Origin: a virus
Strand: one strand, 5' to 3'
DNA: 46,321 nt
IMG/VR virus record: IMGVR_UViG_3300020439_000012
Span: 1 to 46,321 of that record
Of the stretch, positions 31,472-39,339 are shown piece after piece. The position numbers and the translations under genes are program-made. Within the stretch, counting starts at the first letter, position 1. Every line of letters starts with the position of its first letter. The notes under the pieces were generated by a model. It had not been told where the DNA came from. It searched no databases and saw only the letters and a program-made list of their open reading frames with translations.

Positions 31472-32076
31472 TTAAAGCAGTCAGTCCCAACAATCTTGGA
31501 TGGTTAGAAAAAAAATTATCTCGCCAAGAAAAGATACATTTATGGGAATGTATTGAAAGCGGAGGTAAGGACTTAAAAGAACATCTAGCAGGAAATATTT
31601 CCACTAGTCATGTGATTCCTGACACTGATGATTGGTTCTTCAATAATACATTGATAGAACTGATAGAAAGATATGGTCAAGAATTTATTGACTTAACTAG
31701 ATCATTGCCTACAACAGAAGTCCTTCCTATATGTTTGGATAAAATGTGGGTTAACTATCAGAACCAATATGAATTCAACCCAATGCATGATCATACTGGT
31801 ATCTATAGTTTTGTAATCTGGATGAAAATTCCTACTGAATTTGAAGAGCAAAAGAAATTACCATTTGCTCGATCAAATTCTATGGACATTTCTAATTTTG
31901 AATTTATCATCACAAATATTTTAGGTCAACCTTGTCCTTACACATATTTTATGTCACCTGAATATGAAGGAACTATGTTATTTTTCCCATCTAAACTAAC
32001 ACATATAGTATATCCTTTCTATAATTGTGATGACCAACGTATTTCTATCTCAGGCAATTTGTCTTTAAAAGTATGA
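31468..32076 (+). CDS. 2OG-Fe(II) oxygenase-like protein (HxH type)
   Basis: 202 residues. NPMHDHTGIYSFVIWMKIP gives His107 and His109, GTMLFFPSKLTHIVYPF gives distal His179, and QRISISGNL gives Arg191. This matches the phage and marine-bacterial 2OG-FeII_Oxy_5-like family, in which the first ligand motif is HxH. Probably a hydroxylase; target unknown. Coupled by ATGA to genes on both sides. Confidence 0.72.
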   Translation: MIKAVSPNNLGWLEKKLSRQEKIHLWECIESGGKDLKEHLAGNISTSHVIPDTDDWFFNNTLIELIERYGQEFIDLTRSLPTTEVLPICLDKMWVNYQNQYEFNPMHDHTGIYSFVIWMKIPTEFEEQKKLPFARSNSMDISNFEFIITNILGQPCPYTYFMSPEYEGTMLFFPSKLTHIVYPFYNCDDQRISISGNLSLKV

Positions 32077-32750
32077 AAAACACTATTATTGCTGGACTTC
32101 TTCTCGGTATGGCACATGGATTCTCCATGCCTGTACAAGCAGAGGGTAAGATTACTAAAGGATACTACACCATGGATGCCATGGGTTGTATGCTTCTTAA
32201 AGAATGCACCAAGGATGTAGAAAGGATCAACTCATCTATTGATCTCGAACATGCATTTCCACAATCTGATTGGGATCCAGTCAAAGATGAGTTTGATCAG
32301 ATTATGATTGCCTTTAAGAAGATTGGTGTTCATGTTCACCTTGCCGATGAAAAGTATTTTCCTGTAGGACATCGTGGTGTCTATCATACTGTAAGTAATC
32401 ACTTTTATCTCAATCGCTCATATGTGTATCGCCCACATGTACTCATGAGTGTTGTTCGTCATGAAGGTTGGCACGCTGCTCAGGATTGTATGGCAGGGAC
32501 CATCAAGAATAATATGATCGCTATTATCAAACCTGAAGAAGATGTTCCTATGATTTGGAAAGAAATGGTCAAGCGCACTTATCCTGCACACGCACAACCC
32601 TGGGAAGCAGAAGCAACCTGGGCAGGCAAAACTGAGAATATGACACAGGAAGCATTAGAGTCCTGTGCTCGTGGCACTATGTGGACTGATTATGATCCTA
32701 CACCCATGACTGGTGAATGGTTAAAAGAAAACGGATACCTTACTAAATAA
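32073..32750 (+). CDS. Secreted zincin-like metallopeptidase candidate
   Basis: 225 residues with a signal peptide (cleavage after VQA, about residue 23). HEGWH at 130-134 fits the HExxH zinc site, and Glu178 or Glu180 in PWEAEATWAG could be the third ligand (gluzincin-like spacing of 44-46). Six Cys residues in the mature part suggest disulfides. It may cleave a periplasmic or envelope protein. Family not recognised by name; conserved-looking but functionally unassigned. Confidence 0.5.
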   Translation: MKNTIIAGLLLGMAHGFSMPVQAEGKITKGYYTMDAMGCMLLKECTKDVERINSSIDLEHAFPQSDWDPVKDEFDQIMIAFKKIGVHVHLADEKYFPVGHRGVYHTVSNHFYLNRSYVYRPHVLMSVVRHEGWHAAQDCMAGTIKNNMIAIIKPEEDVPMIWKEMVKRTYPAHAQPWEAEATWAGKTENMTQEALESCARGTMWTDYDPTPMTGEWLKENGYLTK

Positions 32751-32776
32751 ACTTATAGGATATAAACCTTAAATAA

Positions 32777-35314
32777 ATGGCAACAATTGATGGTATTATC
32801 AATGAACCTTCAGTAAATTTTGTCGGTAGAGACGGATTTTTCTGGTGGGTTGGTGAAGTAGAAGACAACGAAGATCCAATGGAACTCGGACGCTGTAAGG
32901 TTCGGGTTCTTGGATATTACACAAATGTTCGTGGTGGAACTACTGCTGATTTGCCAACTAAAGAAATTCCTTGGGCAACTGTTCTACAACATACTTCTCA
33001 GGCAGGTAATGATGGTCAGGGTGAAAGTTCTGGTCAATTACAACCTGGCGCTATTGTTATGGGATTCTTCATGGATGGAGAATCTGCACAGATGCCCATT
33101 GTGATTGGTGTCTTGCGTGTAAATAAATCTCCAGAATCTGCAGATAAGAAAGTATTTGCATTTACTGGTGAATACATGGAACCAGGCATTGCACCCAATG
33201 CATCTGCTTTGAATCCAACTACGCCAAACTCTGTTACTGCTAGAACTAAATCAGAAGGATATAATCGTCAGGGTAATAATAACTCAGTATCATTGCCTGC
33301 TAGTAAGACAACAGGTGTTCAAGGTGCTGGTTCTCCAAATAGTATTGCTACAACTCCTGGTGTTGCTGGTAGTAGTGCTAACCCTGTAAAACCAAGAAAT
33401 CCAGAAAAACCAATTCCTGCTGCTAATGGTGTTGGTGGTCCATGGAAAACTTTAGAGTATCAATTATCTTATCTTGTAGAAGATCTAGCAGATACGGCAG
33501 GTAATCTAGTTAAAGCAGAAGATGGTGACTTCTTAGATATTGTTTCTGGAAAACTGGTTACTGCAAAGGCATTGACTGCAAAGATTCAAAACTTTTTGAG
33601 TGCAGTATTTACACAGGTTGTTTCTGCAGTTCGTCAATCAATTGCTAACTTAGCAGAGCAACTGCAACTCGTTAACCTTTTAGGCGGTGCTACTGGTGTT
33701 CCGTTTATTATCTTTACTGCTATTCAACAGGCAGTCGTACAGATTCTATCTTCTCTATGTAATATTGACTCTAACTTGATTGGTTACATTTCTGATCCTA
33801 TTGGAAGTCTTACTAATATTGTTAATTCATTCTTGGATGGAATCATTGATAAGGCAGCAATGGTTCTTCAGGGTGTTCAGGAAATCATTGATAGTATCGT
33901 CTGCAGTGTAAATAACATCCTTGATCAAGTTCTTTCAATTGTTGATACAGTTTCAACTATTGTTCAGGGTGTTCAGCAAGCACAAGAAATTATTGAAGCA
34001 TGGAAATCTGGTAGTGCTATTTTCTCAGAAGGAACAGACTTAATCAAGAATGGAATCAGTAGCATCACTGGTCTCATTGCTATGTTTATTAAGTTTGCTG
34101 CTGGTAATTGCAACAGAACTCCTGATGGCGGTGTAGATACAGTTGGTTGGTTCCCTCTCTTTGGTGTTACACATTGTACACCTGAAGAATTAGCAGAAAT
34201 TAATAAAATCCGAGGAAAACAAAGAGGGAGTTGTGGCAATAATAGTGGTGGTGGAAGTTTAATTGATAACATCATTGCTGAAGCAGATCCATATATGACT
34301 GCTGCAAAAACATGGATTAATGGTGCATATGAGATGTATGTTGGTACGCCAGGTAGACAAGCAAGTCTAAAAAAAGATACCAACGGAACTACACACCTCG
34401 CGGTTAAAACTAACAATCATGAGTATGCTAAACATGTAGCATATAAAAAGATTCGTGAAGAGAACAAAGATCTCAGTGATGAAGAAGCACAAAAATTAGC
34501 AGATCAAACCGCAAAGCAAAATAATAGTGGTAAAGGTGATACTGGTAATTTAGTTGCAAACCACTCAACTTATGCAGGTAACTACACTCAAGAAATTCAT
34601 GGTGATGATTGTAAAACAGTTGACAATGATAAGGTTGTCAATGTAAATGGCGATTACTTCTTGAAAGTTACAGGTGACATGCACCTTGAAGTTGGTGGTG
34701 GTTTATTCGTTGATGCTGAAGGTGCTCCTAAGGTAGTTGATAAGAATGGTGAGGATAAAAACACTAAGATTCAAAAGCATACATTGAAATTTGGATCTGA
34801 TGTTGATATCAACGTTGTTGGTGCTAAACTTGAGGCACAAGCATCCGAAATCAACCTCGCATCACAATCTACTAAAATTACTGGTGCATTGTATGAAAAC
34901 TCTTGTAGTCAGCAAAGTATGTCTGGTGCAGAAATTATCTGCACAGGATCTAATAGTATCAGTTTAATTACAACAACACTGAATGAAACTATTAACATGC
35001 TTAGTGCAGGTATTCCTCCTGCAAAAGCAGGTATTTTCAGACTAGTAAAAGGATCTGTAGAAACTATCATGTCTCCTGCTGGTTCTGCTGCTGATGCTGT
35101 TCCTCGGTATACTATTTCAAATACTGCGGGTCTTAAAGCAGAAAACTATGGTCTTACTTCTGTATGTGACGTTAAAGGTGCATACACATTAACTGTTGGT
35201 GGTGTCGCTACTACAAAAGTTGGTGGCGTTTGTAGTATCTCTGCTGGTGGTGCGATGAATCTCATCGCGAAAGGCAAAATGATCATTGGAGCACCAACTA
35301 TTTACTTAAACTAA
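32777..35314 (+). CDS. 5: gp5 baseplate hub / central spike protein, no lysozyme domain
   Basis: 845 residues (T4: 575). N-terminal OB-fold: FFWWVGEVEDNEDPMELGRCKVRVLGY and AIVMGFFMDGESAQMPIVIG (residues 20-115). A low-complexity linker (about 140-215), a long helical region (about 225-440), and a C-terminal beta-helix with repeats like VVNVNGDYFLKVTGDMHLEV and VGGVATTKVGGVCSISAGGA. The T4-lysozyme insertion is not found. It would form the membrane-puncturing spike under the gp27-like hub. RBS is weak. Confidence 0.88.
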   Translation: MATIDGIINEPSVNFVGRDGFFWWVGEVEDNEDPMELGRCKVRVLGYYTNVRGGTTADLPTKEIPWATVLQHTSQAGNDGQGESSGQLQPGAIVMGFFMDGESAQMPIVIGVLRVNKSPESADKKVFAFTGEYMEPGIAPNASALNPTTPNSVTARTKSEGYNRQGNNNSVSLPASKTTGVQGAGSPNSIATTPGVAGSSANPVKPRNPEKPIPAANGVGGPWKTLEYQLSYLVEDLADTAGNLVKAEDGDFLDIVSGKLVTAKALTAKIQNFLSAVFTQVVSAVRQSIANLAEQLQLVNLLGGATGVPFIIFTAIQQAVVQILSSLCNIDSNLIGYISDPIGSLTNIVNSFLDGIIDKAAMVLQGVQEIIDSIVCSVNNILDQVLSIVDTVSTIVQGVQQAQEIIEAWKSGSAIFSEGTDLIKNGISSITGLIAMFIKFAAGNCNRTPDGGVDTVGWFPLFGVTHCTPEELAEINKIRGKQRGSCGNNSGGGSLIDNIIAEADPYMTAAKTWINGAYEMYVGTPGRQASLKKDTNGTTHLAVKTNNHEYAKHVAYKKIREENKDLSDEEAQKLADQTAKQNNSGKGDTGNLVANHSTYAGNYTQEIHGDDCKTVDNDKVVNVNGDYFLKVTGDMHLEVGGGLFVDAEGAPKVVDKNGEDKNTKIQKHTLKFGSDVDINVVGAKLEAQASEINLASQSTKITGALYENSCSQQSMSGAEIICTGSNSISLITTTLNETINMLSAGIPPAKAGIFRLVKGSVETIMSPAGSAADAVPRYTISNTAGLKAENYGLTSVCDVKGAYTLTVGGVATTKVGGVCSISAGGAMNLIAKGKMIIGAPTIYLN

Positions 35315-35316
35315 TT

Positions 35317-35874
35317 ATGACAAATTGGCAAATTCTTCCGATGTTTGCTCGTCCGATAGCAATCACGAAGATTGATGATGAAAAAACTAAAGCAGTTCAA
35401 AAACTTGCATCTAATGTGATGTGGTTTGCTTCAAAAGAACAACAGGATATTGAGATAGCATATTCTAAGAAGGATAATGTCCTTAAAGGAGAACTGCAAG
35501 AATATTTTCTCGACCTTTCTGCAGACTTAATTGGTGAGTTTGGGTATCAATGTGATATTCAAATGACTAGATCATACTTCCGAAAGTCTGATCCATCAGG
35601 ATTTACTTGGGAAGATTGTAACCCAGGATCTTGGTTTACTGCTATTTTCTGGTGGGAAGATTATACAGAAGAATCTGGTTCAATAAAGTTTTCTTGTGAC
35701 CCTGATCCATACGGACAACCTAAGGAATGGAATGTATGGAGTTCTCCTTGGATCGATATTTACCCCGATAAAGGTGCTTTATGCGTATTTCCCAGCACCA
35801 TGCGTAATCGCTTGACTGCTAACCAGTCAGAGGTCTCTCGGAAGGAACTGATGTTCCACTTTGTGCCAAAGTAA
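35317..35874 (+). CDS. 2OG-oxygenase-fold protein lacking iron ligands
   Basis: 185 residues, two bases after gp5. The strand order resembles the oxygenases nearby: LPMFARPIAITKID start, WFTAIFWWEDYTEESGSIKF, then DKGALCVFPSTMRNRLTAN and RKELMFHFVPK. Where an HxD and a distal His are expected there is CNPGSW and STMRNR, so the iron site appears lost. Possibly a structural or binding relic of the family. Confidence 0.5.
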   Translation: MTNWQILPMFARPIAITKIDDEKTKAVQKLASNVMWFASKEQQDIEIAYSKKDNVLKGELQEYFLDLSADLIGEFGYQCDIQMTRSYFRKSDPSGFTWEDCNPGSWFTAIFWWEDYTEESGSIKFSCDPDPYGQPKEWNVWSSPWIDIYPDKGALCVFPSTMRNRLTANQSEVSRKELMFHFVPK

Positions 35875-35891
35875 CTGCTGGCACACCCCCC

Positions 35892-35919
35892 TTGCGTTTC
35901 GCTCTGGTTGTGCTATAAT
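35892..35919 (+). promoter_or_regulatory. Sigma-70-type promoter
   Basis: TTGCGT (35892-35897), 16-base spacer, TATAAT (35914-35919), ahead of the small gene at 35944 and the downstream tRNA/oxygenase run. Confidence 0.65.
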
Positions 35920-35943
35920 ACATAGGTAATCAAGGGAACTCCC

Positions 35944-36138
35944 ATGGACACCGAACTGGCACATGTCTTCGTCAACTTCTCGAAGCGTTCTATGAAAATC
36001 GTAGACAACGAAGGATATGACAAAGATGTCAATTGGAAGTGGGACTATGAAGGAGCAGCAGGTTTCTCTGAAACTGTTTCTGAACTAGGGGAAATTCTCG
36101 ATCCCGATATGATCACCTATTGTTTTGCAGAAGTATGA
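35944..36138 (+). CDS. Hypothetical small protein
   Basis: 64 residues, MDTELAHVFVNFSKRSMKI to DPDMITYCFAEV. AAGGGAACTCCC lies upstream of ATG. Acidic, with no membrane segment and no known domain. First gene after a sigma-70-type promoter; overlaps the next gene by 4 bases (ATGA). Confidence 0.55.
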   Translation: MDTELAHVFVNFSKRSMKIVDNEGYDKDVNWKWDYEGAAGFSETVSELGEILDPDMITYCFAEV

Positions 36139-36365
36139 TTGGACCTATTGGTATTACCCTACGTCAAGCAGAAGATCACTTTGATTTCATTATGGATCTA
36201 ACAGAATCTCAACATGTATGCTGGAAGATTACTCGTCCAGATGGAAAGTCTGCGATGATGGTTCCTGTAAATGAGATCCCTCCTGTTGCAGATGAAATCC
36301 AACAGCAAGCAGAAGAATTTCGTAAATCATTTTTAGAAGGAGTTGGTGTTTCCGATGAGACCTGA
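36135..36365 (+). CDS. Phd/YefM-like antitoxin-family candidate
   Basis: 76 residues from ATG 36135 in an ATGA overlap. ITLRQAEDHFDFIMDL, then ITRPDGKSAMMVPVNEI, follow the Phd/YefM antitoxin pattern (xxAxxxFxxLxD...ITRxxGKxAxxVxxxE), a small dimeric DNA-binding repressor with a helical toxin-binding tail. No evident toxin gene lies next to it. It might block a host toxin, act as a repressor, or be a fold look-alike. Confidence 0.45.
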   Translation: MIGPIGITLRQAEDHFDFIMDLTESQHVCWKITRPDGKSAMMVPVNEIPPVADEIQQQAEEFRKSFLEGVGVSDET

Positions 36366-36555
36366 AACTCGTAAATCTATGGAAATGCTTTGGTCAGCAA
36401 AATGGAACTTGCCAACAGCAGCAGTACATGCTAATCTTAGCAACAAGGAGATGAAAATCACTTTCAATGAGTATTGTCATTTCCACCCCCCAACCTATGA
36501 TGGGAGTGTGGCGGAATCGGTAGACGCACCAGACTTAAAATCTGTTGAGAATTAA
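36355..36555 (+). CDS. Small conserved protein running into tRNA-Leu
   Basis: 66 residues from ATG 36355: MRPETRKSMEMLWSAKWNL, then LSNKEMKITFNEYCHFHPP. The first 49 residues look like a conserved short cyanophage protein. The last 17 codons are read from tRNA-Leu and stop after its anticodon arm. It overlaps its upstream neighbour by 11 bases. Function unknown. Confidence 0.5.
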   Translation: MRPETRKSMEMLWSAKWNLPTAAVHANLSNKEMKITFNEYCHFHPPTYDGSVAESVDAPDLKSVEN

Positions 36556-36586
36556 TCTCGTGGGGGTTCAAGTCCCCCCACTCCTA
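36502..36586 (+). tRNA. tRNA-Leu (UAA)
   Basis: 85 bases with a long variable arm, as expected for Leu. Acceptor GGGAGTG/CACTCCT (terminal G-U), anticodon loop CTTAAAA (TAA), variable stem GAGA/TCTC, T arm GGGGG/CCCCC. Reads UUA, a codon rare in GC-rich hosts. Confidence 0.93.
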
Positions 36587-36590
36587 TATT

Positions 36591-36770
36591 ATGGACAAGG
36601 AAAAGTTGATTGAGATGCTTCACCAAAATGAAAATGACTATCACGAACTTCCGATGTATGGTCTAATTTCTGATTGGTATCTTCGTTATTGGCATCTACA
36701 CATTGCATTGTATCAGTATTTGGAACTTGATAAGGAGGATTATTATGGTCCTTGGCCTCTAAGACAATAG
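36591..36770 (+). CDS. Hypothetical small aromatic-rich protein
   Basis: 59 residues starting 5 bases after tRNA-Leu: MDKEKLIEMLHQNENDYHEL, then LISDWYLRYWHLHIALYQYLE. Very rich in Tyr, Trp and His. No clear ribosome site and no known domain. Confidence 0.5.
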   Translation: MDKEKLIEMLHQNENDYHELPMYGLISDWYLRYWHLHIALYQYLELDKEDYYGPWPLRQ

Positions 36771-36820
36771 TCCCGAAATGACTTAAAACTTGCTCTGGTC
36801 GGGTGTTCCCTTCGTTTAAT

Positions 36821-37372
36821 ATGGAATTTTTATTTTCTAACTCATTTTATTCTAAATTTCAAGCACCTAATGCTGGTGAATTAATCTCAACTCTAGAGAT
36901 GGATGAGGGTGAAAATGTAAAATATTCATGGTCCGACATGTGTAATGTAAAGACTTATCGTCTTTCAACTGAAAAGTATCTCCCAATCCTGAAACCTTCT
37001 ATTGAACTATTTGCTCGTAATGCAGAGATTGGAGAACTAAATTATTACATGTGGGATCCTTGGATAAATTTTTATTCAAGAAATGGTTTCCAAGAGTTGC
37101 ATGATCATTCTAATCATGATATAGTATGTGTATTCTTCTTGGACACTGGTATAGACTTTAGTGAATTCTACTTCTACAATAGAAATCACATTCAATGGTC
37201 TTTTAACTGGAGAACTCTTATGGAACTATCTGATAGGTTTGTACCTACAATCAGAGAAGGTGACATAATGTTTTTCCCAGGTCATATGTTGCATGGAGTA
37301 TCTCCTCACCGATCCGATAAAGTGAGGAGAACACTATCGTTCAATCTGGATATTACTTTTCCAAATGCATGA
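36821..37372 (+). CDS. 2OG-Fe(II) oxygenase-like protein (HxH type)
   Basis: 183 residues from ATG 36821; a GTG at 36803 in frame is an alternative. Ligands: His94-Asp-His96 (ELHDHSNH), distal His158 (HMLHGVSPH), Arg170 (RRTLSFNLDI), in the same arrangement as the protein at 31468. Probably a hydroxylase with unknown target. The stop overlaps the next gene by 8 bases. Confidence 0.7.
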   Translation: MEFLFSNSFYSKFQAPNAGELISTLEMDEGENVKYSWSDMCNVKTYRLSTEKYLPILKPSIELFARNAEIGELNYYMWDPWINFYSRNGFQELHDHSNHDIVCVFFLDTGIDFSEFYFYNRNHIQWSFNWRTLMELSDRFVPTIREGDIMFFPGHMLHGVSPHRSDKVRRTLSFNLDITFPNA

Positions 37373-37916
37373 TTTTATCAGAGAATATCAAATTAGTAAA
37401 GAACTCTGCGAAGAATTAATCATACATTTTCATACCTCCATGAATAAACGTCCTGGAGAATGTGGAAGAGGTGTTGACTTGAACGTAAAAAGATCTACAG
37501 ATTCTGAATTTACAGACTTAGACACAGGTTACGGAAAACTTTATCATGATGCTCTCATGAAATGTGTAGATGCATATTGCGATGAGTATCCATTCGCTGA
37601 GTTTTATTGTGAATTCAGTGCCGTAGAACCTATTCGTTTACAATGGTATAAACCAGGCGAAAGTTTTCGTTTGTATCACTGCGAACGAGGATCTGTAGAA
37701 AGTTCTATGAGACATCTAGTCTTTATGACTTATCTCAATGATATTGATGTTGGTGGTGAAACTGAGTTTTACCATCAGCAACTCAAAGTTAAACCTGAGA
37801 CAGGTAAAACACTTATCTGGCCATCAGATTGGACATTCACACATCGTGGAGTAGTTGCACCCCACGAACACAAATACATAGTCACAGGTTGGTTATCATT
37901 TCCATCGCCCCCGTAG
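37365..37916 (+). CDS. 2OG-Fe(II) oxygenase, prolyl-4-hydroxylase-like
   Basis: 183 residues. WYKPGESFRLYHCERG gives His105-x-Glu107, FMTYLNDIDVGGETEF and KPETGKTLIWPSDW are P4H-like, THRG gives distal His160, and Lys170 may replace the 2OG-binding Arg, as in true P4Hs. Substrates of phage P4H-like proteins are unknown. The stop TAG is positions 8-10 of tRNA-Thr. Confidence 0.78.
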   Translation: MHDFIREYQISKELCEELIIHFHTSMNKRPGECGRGVDLNVKRSTDSEFTDLDTGYGKLYHDALMKCVDAYCDEYPFAEFYCEFSAVEPIRLQWYKPGESFRLYHCERGSVESSMRHLVFMTYLNDIDVGGETEFYHQQLKVKPETGKTLIWPSDWTFTHRGVVAPHEHKYIVTGWLSFPSPP

Positions 37917-37978
37917 CTCAGTGGTAGAGCAGGGCTTTTGTAAAGCTCAGGTCGCAAGTTCAAATCTTGTCAGGGGCT
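37907..37978 (+). tRNA. tRNA-Thr (UGU)
   Basis: 72 bases. Acceptor GCCCCCG/CAGGGGC with one C-A mismatch, D arm GCTC/GAGC, anticodon loop TTTGTAA (TGT), T arm GCAAG/CTTGT. Overlaps the preceding oxygenase gene by 10 bases. Reads ACA. Confidence 0.9.
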
Positions 37979-37982
37979 CCTT

Positions 37983-38055
37983 GGGGAATTAGCTCAGTTG
38001 GTAGAGCACCTGCTTTGCACGCAGGGGGTCAGGAGTTCGAGTCTCCTATTCTCCA
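37983..38055 (+). tRNA. tRNA-Ala (UGC)
   Basis: 73 bases, four bases after tRNA-Thr. Acceptor GGGGAAT/ATTCTCC, D arm GCTC/GAGC, anticodon stem CCTGC/GCAGG with loop TTTGCAC (TGC), T arm AGGAG/CTCCT. Reads GCA. Confidence 0.94.
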
Positions 38056-38103
38056 TGGGGGAGTACAAAAGATCTGTATTTTAGAAACAGCGCCCCCTCT
38101 TTT

Positions 38104-38304
38104 ATGGCATCTAATTACGAATTTGGTGGTAGACCCGTAACGGGAGTTCATCTTCTTCTACTCATAAGTGAGATGGAAGGTACTTATCAACATCTTAAGT
38201 ACATGGGTTTTGAAGAAGATATGATCACTATTGACAATATGAAGAAAAAGTATTATAGTCTTTACTTCAAGACTGCCAAACAAGAAAAACTCAATCCTCA
38301 GTAG
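38104..38304 (+). CDS. Hypothetical small protein ending in tRNA-Asn
   Basis: 66 residues, MASNYEFGGRPVTGVHLLLL to KTAKQEKLNPQ. Has a short hydrophobic stretch, then a charged helical half. No ribosome site is clear. The TAG stop is positions 8-10 of tRNA-Asn. Family not recognised. Confidence 0.5.
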   Translation: MASNYEFGGRPVTGVHLLLLISEMEGTYQHLKYMGFEEDMITIDNMKKKYYSLYFKTAKQEKLNPQ

Positions 38305-38366
38305 CTCAGCGGCAGAGCTATCGACTGTTAATCGATTGGTCGTAGGTTCAAATCCTACCTGGGGAG
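38295..38366 (+). tRNA. tRNA-Asn (GUU)
   Basis: 72 bases. Acceptor TCCTCAG/CTGGGGA, D arm GCTC/GAGC, anticodon stem ATCGA/TCGAT with loop CTGTTAA (GTT), T arm GTAGG/CCTAC. Overlaps the end of the preceding ORF by 10 bases. Confidence 0.94.
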
Positions 38367-38370
38367 TTAT

Positions 38371-38973
38371 ATGATTGTTACCATGGAACAAGCATTCACC
38401 GAAAAAATCCTTTACGAAACACGAACTAAATTGCCTGATCCTATGATCGCAATGATGGTGCAACAAGTTAAAGAACTGACTTATAACACAGCAGAGACTG
38501 GATCTGAAAAAGAAGGGAATCCAGATTTAGATTTAGTTCGTAGATCTAATGTTGCTTGGATTAATTGGGATGAATGGATTCCTGGAATTATTCACAACAT
38601 TATGACATCTGCTAATGAAGAATATTTTCATTATGATTTAACTCACTTTGATAGTAGAATACAATCTACCATCTATAATGGTGAGGATGAGGACTTTTAT
38701 ACATGGCATACTGATGATGGTACATCAACGTTAAAACCAGAATATCCTGGTCAGGAGAGAAAACTATCATGTTCTCTTCTGTTAAGTGATGCTGACGAAT
38801 ATGAAGGTGGTGAGTTTCAAATTCACTATCATAGAAATTGTTTCATGTCTTTGAAACCAAAGAAAGGAACTGCTCTCGTATTTCCATCTTGGATTCCACA
38901 TAGAGTTAGACCAGTAAAAAGCGGTCAACGTATTTCTTTGGTAGCATGGATGAAAGGTCCGATGTTTAAATAG
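38371..38973 (+). CDS. 2OG-Fe(II) oxygenase (PiuC/P4H-like)
   Basis: 200 residues from ATG 38371 (ATG 38383 also possible). The iron triad is complete: His113-Thr-Asp115 (WHTDDG), distal His177 (WIPHRV), Arg187 (GQRISLVAW), with ADEYEGGEFQI before the loop. The C-terminal WMKGP is typical of PiuC-like hydroxylases. Begins 4 bases after tRNA-Asn. Confidence 0.85.
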   Translation: MIVTMEQAFTEKILYETRTKLPDPMIAMMVQQVKELTYNTAETGSEKEGNPDLDLVRRSNVAWINWDEWIPGIIHNIMTSANEEYFHYDLTHFDSRIQSTIYNGEDEDFYTWHTDDGTSTLKPEYPGQERKLSCSLLLSDADEYEGGEFQIHYHRNCFMSLKPKKGTALVFPSWIPHRVRPVKSGQRISLVAWMKGPMFK

Positions 38974-38994
38974 TAACGAACTACCATGGAACAT

Positions 38995-39339
38995 ATGGGA
39001 ATATACGACACAATTTATTCAACCTTTGATCTTGGACCAGGATTCTGGAATCGAGAGTTACGGACTAAAGATCTGGAAGGATATATGACGTATAATTGGA
39101 TTGACCCTAAAGGTCAACTTTGGACAGTAGATCACACTGGAACATATGATTTTGAAGATAGCGGATGCTTCAAGGTTGTAAAGAACATAAATCATGGTAG
39201 AGTATCACCATACCCCCTTTCAAAACAAATAGAACTATATCCTGCACATTGGACTATACATTACGCTCCAACTCCCAGTGCTATGGTTACATTTGTGGAG
39301 GGACGTGTTGAAAACGTATTATTCGCTTCTGGTAATTAA
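38995..39339 (+). CDS. Conserved phage protein (MGIYDTI family)
   Basis: 114 residues from ATG 38995; ATG 38986 adds three residues. The start MGIYDTIYSTFDLGPGFWN and FxTKDLEGYM-like segment resemble a widespread short phage family beginning MGMFD. Beta-rich, no membrane segment. Function unknown. TAATG junction with the next gene. Confidence 0.6.
   Translation: MGIYDTIYSTFDLGPGFWNRELRTKDLEGYMTYNWIDPKGQLWTVDHTGTYDFEDSGCFKVVKNINHGRVSPYPLSKQIELYPAHWTIHYAPTPSAMVTFVEGRVENVLFASGN

Noticed and set aside
32763-32779. Late-promoter-like TTAAATAAAT at the gp5 start, identical over 16 bases to the site at 7321-7336
   Set aside because: The -10 element overlaps the gp5 ATG (32777), so transcription would begin inside the gene. 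It cannot be the gp5 promoter as placed; the match may be chance or have another role.
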